Positions 1 to 5,354 of a stretch of DNA of 7,355 nucleotides are shown piece after piece. The position numbers were made by a program, and so were the translations under genes. The DNA lies in contig JBFLYA010000187.1 in the NCBI GenBank assembly GCA_040757115.1, positions 1 through 7,355 of the forward strand. The letters are read 5' to 3'. This stretch comes from a bacterium. Lineage in GTDB: Bacteria; UBA9089; CG2-30-40-21; SBAY01. How positions within the stretch are numbered: position 1 is the first letter of the stretch; the number at the start of each line of letters is the position of its first letter. The notes beneath the pieces were generated by a model that searched no databases, was not told the origin of the DNA, and saw only the letters and a list, made by a program, of their open reading frames with translations.

Positions 1-44
1 TAGCCTATTTGATAATATTACAGCTAAAAACCAAAAGGGCTTTT

Positions 45-311
45 TCAAAATTCACTATTACTCAGATTACAAGAAAAATAAATCGGGAATGCAACTTGCA
101 AACCCTTATCCAAGAGCATTTTCATTTGGCATCCTTCATAACCTAAACAATCTCGTAGTAATATGCCACTTTTGGAATTATCAGGATTATCTTTATCGTC
201 ATAAATCTGTAACCACCAGACACCGTCTCCAATGAAATCATCTATATCAAAAGATAAACTGAAATAAAATCTTTCTCCTTCTATTAAAATTTGCTTTAAT
301 TTAGTTGGCAT
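45..311 (-). CDS. Small hypothetical protein downstream of the DNA methyltransferase
   Basis: I do not recognise this 88-residue protein. It begins MPTKLKQIL, has an aromatic and acidic centre (FDIDDFIGDGVWWLQIYDD) and ends in NLSNSEF. I see no signal peptide, membrane segment or catalytic motif. An in-frame GTG lies four codons further upstream at 323, but the ATG at 311 is better: GGAG lies six bases before it (GTGGAGATTACT-ATG). With this start the gene overlaps the last 16 bases of the methyltransferase, so the two are probably translated together. The position suggests an accessory partner of the methyltransferase, for example a restriction or control protein. That is inference from context only. 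At 88 residues it is short for a restriction enzyme. No convincing terminator is visible in the 44 bases beyond its stop. Confidence 0.6.
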   Translation of the reverse strand: MPTKLKQILIEGERFYFSLSFDIDDFIGDGVWWLQIYDDKDNPDNSKSGILLRDCLGYEGCQMKMLLDKGLQVAFPIYFSCNLSNSEF

Positions 312-1381
312 AGTAATCTCCACAATTCTTGTTGGTTTGTCTTTGCTCTTGTTTCTTCAAAATTCTTCACAATAATGCTTTTTAATAAATATCCTCTTTT
401 CAGAACCTCCTGCATACAATAAAAGCCCAAAGGTATCCACTCGCCTTTAGAATATTTATCACCTATTACAAGAGCAAAATATCGTCCCTTTTGTAAATAT
501 GGGGTTACATTATCAATTACTTCTCCGAGCATCTTCAAAAATTCCTCTGTATTTTTCGCATTTGAAAGGTCCCTGCCATCTTTTGAAAACTTAATTATAT
601 CGTGATAAGGAGGATGCATAATGAGAAATTGCACCTGACTTATCTTATATTTGCCAAGAATGGTTTTTATATCGATTGTTCTACTATCTCCAACAATTAC
701 TTCAGAAATTACATCATTTAGGTTCAGTTCTAAGTTGATTAATTCTTTTGCCTTTTCTGCTACTTCTTGATTTAGTTCTATTCCAATGCCATTTCTTCCC
801 AGCCTTCTGCATTCAATCAATGTTGTTCCACTTCCAACAAATGCGTCTAAAACCCAATTTTTCTTTGTGGTATATCTTAGCAACATTTGATGTGGAATTT
901 GGGGGATAAAATTTCCCCAATACCAACCAAGATGAGCACCAGAAGTATCTCTTTTATCTAAAACCCAAAGGCTATCAGTAATAATTTCATCATATTCCTT
1001 CCAGCGAAGAAGATTTATATCATTAATTTTGCTGGTTTTAATCTTTTGGACGCCATTTTCTAATCTTTTGAGATAGTAATTTGCTCTTTCCGATGTTCGT
1101 GCCTCCAAAATTTGATCCAGTTCAGAAACTAAAACATCTTTACGTACAGAAATTGTATCTCCGTTAGCATCAATATTTACAATACCTTCCCTGTCATTCT
1201 TTGGATAAGTTACAATATTTTTCAATCCATTTATTTTAGCTTTCATAGAGTTTAAGTCTTTTAAAGTATCAATCTCACATAACACATTGACAAATTTTTC
1301 TTTGTTTAGAATAATAGCACCATAAGTAAGAGGTATGGTTTCTAAATTTTCAAGTGTTAATTGAGTGTTATTTATTTTCAT
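296..1381 (-). CDS. Amino-type (N4-cytosine or N6-adenine) DNA methyltransferase
   Basis: This 361-residue protein should transfer a methyl group from S-adenosylmethionine to an exocyclic amino group in DNA. Visible motifs are the SAM-binding motif I VLDAFVGSGTTLIE (177-190), acidic motif II IGIELN (199-204), GDSRTID (231-237) and the catalytic motif IV MHPPYHDII (255-263). The segment FIPQIPHQMLLRYT (158-171) in front of motif I looks like motif X. Motif I therefore precedes PPY, the reverse of the beta-class order seen in most N4/N6 enzymes with FxGSGTT. The first catalytic position is His rather than the usual Asp, Asn or Ser. A conserved-looking block, VIGDKYSKGEWIPLGF (305-320), follows. 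Residues 1-125 are unrecognised and may hold target recognition. AGAGG lies 10 bases before the ATG, and the start overlaps the stop of the gltX remnant (ATGA). No restriction enzyme is recognisable. The gene is clearly more AT-rich than hisA. The methylated base and site cannot be read from sequence. Confidence 0.88.
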   Translation of the reverse strand: MKINNTQLTLENLETIPLTYGAIILNKEKFVNVLCEIDTLKDLNSMKAKINGLKNIVTYPKNDREGIVNIDANGDTISVRKDVLVSELDQILEARTSERANYYLKRLENGVQKIKTSKINDINLLRWKEYDEIITDSLWVLDKRDTSGAHLGWYWGNFIPQIPHQMLLRYTTKKNWVLDAFVGSGTTLIECRRLGRNGIGIELNQEVAEKAKELINLELNLNDVISEVIVGDSRTIDIKTILGKYKISQVQFLIMHPPYHDIIKFSKDGRDLSNAKNTEEFLKMLGEVIDNVTPYLQKGRYFALVIGDKYSKGEWIPLGFYCMQEVLKRGYLLKSIIVKNFEETRAKTNQQELWRLLCQLN

Positions 1382-1564
1382 ATTCCATTTTCCTCTTTAA
1401 TCCTTTTCAACATACTTCCTTGCCCAATACCGATATAATTTTTAGGTAAATCAGGGCCCTGTATCTTACCGCTCAACACCGCTTCGAATGGACATAAATA
1501 ATTCCTTACCTTTAACACCAATTTCTGCTCTAATATCTTTAATCATCTCGATTATCTTTTCTGG
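1378..1564 (-). pseudogene. gltX: Frameshifted C-terminal remnant of glutamyl-tRNA synthetase
   Basis: On the minus strand one frame reads PEKIIEMIKDIRAEIGVKG-KELFMSIR and then runs to a TAA. The next frame takes over with EAVLSGKIQGPDLPKNY, then GSMLKRIKEENGI and a TGA. Joined, this matches the familiar GluRS C-terminus, of the form 'GVKGKxLFMPIRxALTGKxxGPEL...LGKExxLxRI'. Only about 60 residues survive of a protein normally near 470-500 residues. The catalytic and anticodon-binding parts are absent, so it cannot be functional. The TGA overlaps the methyltransferase ATG as ATGA, an arrangement typical of coupled operon genes. Upstream the reading frame ends at a junction with a GxxExxY gene fragment near 1562. 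The identification rests on remembered family motifs. The frameshift is seen directly but could be an assembly error; the missing front could not be. Confidence 0.68.
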
Positions 1565-1660
1565 ACATAGGCTGACTCTAATAAACCAGGACCTAAATGC
1601 CTATGAAGTGCCATTGTTGCTCCAATTATTTGCTCTCTAATTGCTTTTTCTAAAAATCAT
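1561..1660 (-). pseudogene. N-terminal remnant of a GxxExxY-family gene
   Basis: The minus strand reads LEKAIREQIIGATMALHR and then HLGPGLLESAYVQ, which carries the N-terminal signature of GxxExxY proteins (from memory 'xxIIGxxIEVHxxLGPGLLESxYE'). An ATG at 1660 starts MIF but is one base out of frame with this block. The fragment stops at TAA 1554-1552 shortly after the glycine/leucine motif. About 30 residues remain of a family usually near 120-130 residues. Just before the ATG is GTTCACCACAGAGA (1674-1661), a copy of the repeat that borders the other GxxExxY remnant at 2634-2884. It is fused directly to the gltX remnant. The family's function is not established, although it is placed in a PD-(D/E)XK-like group. 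This copy is dead. Confidence 0.7.
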
Positions 1661-1695
1661 TCTCTGTGGTGAACGATTACTCCTTCATTGACCAT

Positions 1696-2493
1696 TTACC
1701 ACGGATTTCCACTATCTCTTATTGGGAATTTTTTTATCTGAGCACCTGTTGGTGGTGTTACTGGGGAAGTATCTTTGGCAATGGCAATTGCCTCCTCTAA
1801 TTTCACATCCTGTGTATAGAGTGCCTTACCAACAATTATCCCCACTACTCCATATTGAACATAAGGGAGTAATTTTTTTATATCTTCCAATGTGGAGACG
1901 CCGCCAGAGACAATAGTTCTCATTTTAATTGCCTGAGTAAAACTACGGATAGCATCAAAGTTAGGTCCTTCAAGCATACCATCACGGGTAATATCCGTAT
2001 AAACCAATTCTCGCACACCAATTTGTTTCATTTCTTGAGCTAATGTCACGGCAGAATATTCTGTCATTTGTTGCCAGCCCCAAACCGCAACATTGCCACC
2101 TTTGGCATCAATACTAACAACTATCCTTTCTCTAAATTGAGCAATAATAGCGCGGGTAAAATTTGGGTCAATAGCGGCTTTTGTGCCAATAATAAGTCGG
2201 CTCACCCCTGTCTCGAATGCCTCTTTTACACTCTTTATGTCTCGAATGCCACCACCCAGTTGAACCGGTATTTTAATCTGTGAGACAATTTCTTTTACCC
2301 GGGGTAAGTTTTCTAATCTGCCGGAGATAGCACCGTCTAAATCTACTACATGGAGCAGTTTTGCCCCCTTTTCTTCCCACATCTTAGCAATTTCAACTGG
2401 ATTGGCAGAATAAATAGTTTCTTCCTCTGGTTTGCCTTGAGTTAGCCTGACAACTTTGCCTCCTTTTAAATCTATTGCTGGAATAATTAACAT
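1696..2493 (-). CDS. hisA: HisA, ProFAR isomerase of histidine biosynthesis, with an extra C-terminal tail
   Basis: HisA catalyses the Amadori isomerisation of ProFAR to PRFAR, the fourth step of histidine synthesis, in the cytosol. The 265-residue protein shows the full (beta/alpha)8 pattern. It has IPAIDLKGG with the catalytic Asp8, VVDLDGA (49-55), QLGGGIR (78-84), IIGTKA (101-106), VSIDAKGG with the second catalytic Asp129, YTDITRDGM (165-173), IVSGGVS (194-200) and the phosphate-binding GIIVGKALY (218-226). The usual end is near residue 240. Here about 25 further residues follow (DTSPVTPPTGAQIKKF, then PIRDSGNPW) and match nothing I know. A strong GGAGG lies nine bases before the ATG. 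No other his gene is visible. A clean promoter sits about 100 bases upstream (2593-2621). The tail ends about 20 bases before the CAGAGA repeat and gene debris downstream, so it may come from an insertion that replaced the native stop. Confidence 0.96.
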   Translation of the reverse strand: MLIIPAIDLKGGKVVRLTQGKPEEETIYSANPVEIAKMWEEKGAKLLHVVDLDGAISGRLENLPRVKEIVSQIKIPVQLGGGIRDIKSVKEAFETGVSRLIIGTKAAIDPNFTRAIIAQFRERIVVSIDAKGGNVAVWGWQQMTEYSAVTLAQEMKQIGVRELVYTDITRDGMLEGPNFDAIRSFTQAIKMRTIVSGGVSTLEDIKKLLPYVQYGVVGIIVGKALYTQDVKLEEAIAIAKDTSPVTPPTGAQIKKFPIRDSGNPW

Positions 2494-2512
2494 AATTCAC
2501 CACCTCCATTTT

Positions 2513-2555
2513 GGTAACTGATAATTGGTGAATGGTGATTAGTTACCAATTATCA
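2513..2555. repeat. Palindromic element in the hisA leader
   Basis: TGATAATTGGT (2519-2529) and ACCAATTATCA (2545-2555) are perfect 11-bp inverted copies around a 15-base loop. GGTAACT (2513-2519) and AGTTACC (2541-2547) form a second overlapping inverted pair. The block lies between the hisA promoter and its ribosome-binding site, so it would be in the mRNA leader. It could be a repeat remnant or a cis-acting hairpin. I see no known leader-peptide attenuator or riboswitch. Confidence 0.5.
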
Positions 2556-2592
2556 CTTACTTGCTTTTAAAGTCTTCTTAGACTGATTTTAA

Positions 2593-2621
2593 ATTATAAC
2601 ATACTTAACAATAATAATCAA
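2593..2621 (-). promoter_or_regulatory. Sigma70-type promoter for hisA
   Basis: On the minus strand TTGATT (2621-2616) and TATAAT (2598-2593) are 17 bases apart. This is a perfect -10 and a four-of-six -35 with ideal spacing. Transcription would start near 2586, giving a leader of about 90 bases that contains the palindrome at 2513-2555. The promoter lies just outside the left end of the inverted-repeat cassette at 2634, so hisA would keep its own promoter despite the insertion. Confidence 0.6.
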
Positions 2622-2633
2622 CAAAAAAATTAG

Positions 2634-2884
2634 TAAGCGTTCACCGCAGAGACACAGAGACGCAGAGAAAAAATTAAAAACTATTTACCATACGCTTCAT
2701 TCCATTCCTGATTTTCATCAGAGCAAGCTTTTGAGGCCCGACATCTCATGATTGATTAATAATTTGGTTTTGATGTCCTATGTATGACAATGATTACCTC
2801 AATAATCTTTTCTGTTATCTGATTTATTTCCATATCTTCTCTGTTCCTCTGCGTCTCTGCGGTAAAGGATTACCTGAACGCTTA
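2634..2884. mobile_element. Inverted-repeat-bounded GxxExxY cassette (decayed)
   Basis: The left end reads TAAGCGTTCACCGCAGAG and continues with CAGAG-type units to 2669. The right end, read on the minus strand from 2884, gives TAAGCGTTCA, about 12 extra bases, then ACCGCAGAGACGCAGAG and CAGAGAA. The outer 10 bp are perfect inverted copies, and the inner CAGAG blocks match with few changes. The 250-bp element fills the gap between the recG stop (2901) and the hisA promoter. It contains only the two ends of a GxxExxY gene. I see no transposase and no clear target-site duplication, so any movement would have depended on other functions. Confidence 0.6.
2674..2833 (-). pseudogene. Internally deleted GxxExxY-family gene
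   Basis: From ATG 2833 the minus strand reads MEINQITEKIIEVIIVIHR, the standard N-terminus of a GxxExxY protein, then goes out of register and stops at 2756-2758. After a further in-frame stop, an open stretch reads DVGPQKLALMKIRNGMKRMV and then NSF before TAA at 2674-2676. This resembles the family C-terminus 'xLxINFNxxxLxxGxKRxVN'. The middle, including the LGPGLLESxYE motif, is gone, so about 120 residues have shrunk to two end pieces. Both ends sit exactly inside the CAGAG inverted repeats, showing that repeats and gene once formed one unit. The protein is surely not made in active form. Assignment is from motif memory. Confidence 0.68.
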
Positions 2885-2900
2885 CCTGATAATTCAATCT

Positions 2901-5081
2901 TTACCCAATTTCCCCCAGCACAAGTTTATCCTTGAATTGATAAGAGAATGTTTTATAAATAAATTGGTTTTCTGTTTTTTTTAAGAACGGGTCTTTATCG
3001 AGGATAGCAAAGGCTTCTTTGCGGGCTAATTCCAGCCATTTAACATCATAAAGGATATTAGCCAATTTCAATCTAATCATTCCGTGTTGGCGAGTGCCAA
3101 AGAATTCGCCTGCCCCGCGAATTTCTAAATCTACTTCAGCGATTTTAAAGCCATCTGAGGTTTGACATAGCGTTCCCAGTCGCCTGGCACCTTTTAAAAT
3201 AGTCGAATCAGGGTCTTCCTGTAGATTTATTGGCTGATTAGAATTAACCAATTCAGCAATATCTTTCTTAGTAACCAGGATACAATATGATTTATGTTCC
3301 CCTCGTCCCACCCGACCACGGAGTTGATGTAATTGTGCCAGCCCAAATCGCTCGGCATGTTCGATTAACATTATCGTCGCATTTGGAATATCAATCCCCA
3401 CCTCAATGACCGTAGTTGAGACTAAAATATCTATTTCCTTATCTGCAAAACTTTTCATTACCTTATCTTTTTCTTCGGTTTTAAGTTGGCCATGTAAAAG
3501 GCCTAATTTGAATTCAGGGAAATCATTTTTTTGTAAATGGGCAAACATCCTGGTTGCGGCTTTTAATTCCAGCTCTTCTGATTCCTCAATCAATGGATAG
3601 ACAACATAGGCCTGCCTGCCTTTTTGAATTTCATCTTTAATAAAGGCATATATTTTTGGCAAGTCTTTTTCTGACCGACATTTGGTAATGACCTTCTGGC
3701 GATTAGGCGGCAATTCATCAATGACTGAGGTATCTAAATCTCCATAAAGCGTCAGGGCTAAAGTTCTGGGAATCGGTGTCGCGGTCATTACCAGGACATC
3801 CGGGCTTATGCCTTTACAGGCTTCTTTTGCCTTGTTTTTTAACTCCGCCCGCTGAAGGACACCAAACCGATGTTGTTCATCAATAATACATAATCCTAAA
3901 TTTTTAAACTCTACCCCTTCCTGAATTAATGAATGAGTGCCAATAGCAATATTTATCTCACCATTCTTTATCTGACTTAAACTTATGTCTTTATCAGATT
4001 TTTTTATACTACTGGTTAATAAAGCAACATTTATCCCAAAATTTGACAATAATCCTTGAATGGTTAAATAATGTTGTTCTGCAAGGATTTCTGTTGGCGC
4101 CATAATTGCAGTCTGGTAATCATTTTCAAATGCCACTATGGCGGCACAGGTTGCCACAACGGTTTTCCCGGAACCAACATCCCCATGAATAAGTCGATTC
4201 ATTGGTTTTTCAGAGGTCATATCCGTAATTATTTCTTTAATCACCTTTTTTTGAGCCGAAGTGAGAACAAATGGCAAAGATTGGATAAAAGCGGTAAGTA
4301 ATTTAAAATCTGTCTGAAATTTAATATATTTTTCTTGTTCTGCCTTTTTTTTAGTCATCCCTAAGGCTAATTGTAATAAAAAAAACTCCTCAAAAATGAG
4401 TCTGTTCTTTGCATTTTTATACCCTGTCCAATTTTCTGGAAAATGAATATTATTCAAAGCATATCTAATATCTGGTAGTTGATATTTGGAGAGAATACTG
4501 GCTGGTAAAATCTCAATAAGATTAGCGGTGTATGTCTCTAATGCCTTTTTAATTGCGGTCCGAATTAATCTTTCACCAGGAACAGGCGAAACTTCTTGCG
4601 TCAAAGGATAGATAGGAACAATCCGATTATGATGAATCATCTCATTTTCCTGCTCATTTAAGATGTCATACTCAAAATCCGTGATTTGTATCTCTCCACG
4701 AAACCGACGCACCCGCCCACTCACAATTAATTTTAAACCAGTGGTCAGGAACTTTTCCATTTTGGGCTGGTTAAAGAATAACAAAAAGGCATAACCCGTG
4801 CCATCTGAAATAACCACCTTGAGTAACTCTATTTTCCGTCCTGGCAATCTTGATTTCTTATACCCAATGATTGTTCCTTGAAATGTTTCCTTATCCCCAT
4901 CGACTAAGTTAAATATAGATTTAAGATGTCTTCTATCGTGATAGGCACGCGGATAATATTCAAGCAGGTCTTTTATCTGGTTAATGCCGAGTGCGGCAAG
5001 GATTTTTGCCCGTTTTTCTCCTACCCCTTTCAGATATTTAACCGGCATCCTCAATTCATTCAGTAGAAAATTAGCTTCCAT
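2901..5081 (-). CDS. recG: ATP-dependent DNA helicase RecG
   Basis: RecG is a double-stranded DNA translocase that reverses stalled replication forks and processes branched recombination intermediates. From ATG 5081 it is 726 residues, near the usual ~690 plus a short N-terminal extension. Positions below count from this ATG. VKYLKGVG (14-21) opens the wedge region, and an OB-like fold covers roughly 60-140. Helicase motifs are Walker A GDVGSGKT (300-307), DEQH (401-404), TATPIPRTLAL (433-443) and QLRGRVGRG (586-594). The RecG-specific TRG motif is RGAGEFFGTRQHG (655-667), where the commoner form has RGPGEF and TRQSG. A longer frame begins with TTG at 5108, but the ATG at 5081 has GAGG five bases upstream (TGAGGATAAG-ATG) and is preferred. 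All motifs are intact, so it should be active. The cassette at 2634-2884 begins 17 bases after the stop. No terminator hairpin is seen. Confidence 0.97.
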   Translation of the reverse strand: MEANFLLNELRMPVKYLKGVGEKRAKILAALGINQIKDLLEYYPRAYHDRRHLKSIFNLVDGDKETFQGTIIGYKKSRLPGRKIELLKVVISDGTGYAFLLFFNQPKMEKFLTTGLKLIVSGRVRRFRGEIQITDFEYDILNEQENEMIHHNRIVPIYPLTQEVSPVPGERLIRTAIKKALETYTANLIEILPASILSKYQLPDIRYALNNIHFPENWTGYKNAKNRLIFEEFFLLQLALGMTKKKAEQEKYIKFQTDFKLLTAFIQSLPFVLTSAQKKVIKEIITDMTSEKPMNRLIHGDVGSGKTVVATCAAIVAFENDYQTAIMAPTEILAEQHYLTIQGLLSNFGINVALLTSSIKKSDKDISLSQIKNGEINIAIGTHSLIQEGVEFKNLGLCIIDEQHRFGVLQRAELKNKAKEACKGISPDVLVMTATPIPRTLALTLYGDLDTSVIDELPPNRQKVITKCRSEKDLPKIYAFIKDEIQKGRQAYVVYPLIEESEELELKAATRMFAHLQKNDFPEFKLGLLHGQLKTEEKDKVMKSFADKEIDILVSTTVIEVGIDIPNATIMLIEHAERFGLAQLHQLRGRVGRGEHKSYCILVTKKDIAELVNSNQPINLQEDPDSTILKGARRLGTLCQTSDGFKIAEVDLEIRGAGEFFGTRQHGMIRLKLANILYDVKWLELARKEAFAILDKDPFLKKTENQFIYKTFSYQFKDKLVLGEIG

Positions 5082-5107
5082 CTTATCCTCATGAATTGGT
5101 AATAACA

Positions 5108-5137
5108 ATCATACACTATTTAACAACTTCCCAGTAA
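5108..5137 (-). promoter_or_regulatory. Possible recG promoter
   Basis: On the minus strand TATGAT (5113-5108) is a five-of-six -10, preceded after 18 bases by a poor -35, TTACTG (5137-5132). It would start transcription about 20 bases before the preferred recG ATG. The -35 lies in the first bases of the inverted-repeat element at 5133-5339, so that element may contribute to recG expression. The assignment is weak. Confidence 0.3.
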
Positions 5138-5339
5138 TTATTCAGCCACAGATAGACACGGCTGAAACACTGAAAATTCGTAAATCGTGTCCGTAGTTAG
5201 GCTGAAGGTTTTTCCTCCTGTTGTCCTCTGCCCTCTGCCCTCTGCTCTCTGCCTTCTGCCCTCTGCCTTCTGCCCTCTGCCCTCTGTCCTCTATATTTAT
5301 CCCTGCTAATCCGTGTTAATCAGTGGCTGAATAGTTACC
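5133..5339. mobile_element. MITE-like element with 29-bp terminal inverted repeats
   Basis: The left end (5133-5161, AGTAATTATTCAGCCACAGA then TAGACACGG) matches the reverse complement of the right end (5311-5339) at about 23-24 of 29 positions. The shared core is TATTCAGCCAC...GAT...ACACGG. The 207-bp element fills the space between the recG start and the DarT-macro stop. It codes for nothing recognisable. It holds a TAGGCTGAAGG segment (5199-5209) and a 70-bp heptamer array. No target-site duplication is obvious. The 'CAGCCACAGAT...ACACGG' sequence is, from memory, a dispersed repeat in many environmental bacterial genomes. Confidence 0.55.
5225..5294. repeat. Ten tandem 7-bp repeats (CCTCTGC)
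   Basis: Ten consecutive heptamers follow the pattern CCTCTGC, with variants TCTCTGC, CTTCTGC, CCTCTGT and CCTCTAT. On the minus strand this is GCAGAGG/GCAGAAG. It is perfectly in phase for 70 bases, all pyrimidine on the plus strand except for one G per unit. It is untranslated. A related purine/pyrimidine heptamer theme returns in the spacers at 6561-7225. Length should vary between strains by slippage. Confidence 0.9.
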
Positions 5340-5354
5340 TTTGCCATATCAATC

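Noticed and set aside
1-44. Intrinsic terminator after the small gene
   Set aside because: AAAAGCCCTTTTGGTTTTT on the minus strand has a T-run, but no stem longer than three or four pairs with a workable loop.
312-323. GTG start for the small protein
   Set aside because: The ATG at 311 has GGAG six bases upstream; the GTG lies within that ribosome-binding region.
1722-2283. Plus-strand open frames inside hisA
   Set aside because: They lie opposite a complete HisA with all catalytic motifs, show no family features and have no ribosome-binding site.
3406-4301. Plus-strand open frames inside recG
   Set aside because: They are shadows of the intact RecG helicase domains, with Cys/Phe/Ser-rich, low-quality protein sequence.
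5082-5108. TTG start for recG giving nine more residues
   Set aside because: The ATG at 5081 has GAGG at good spacing, and the extra residues MLLPIHEDK match no RecG feature.
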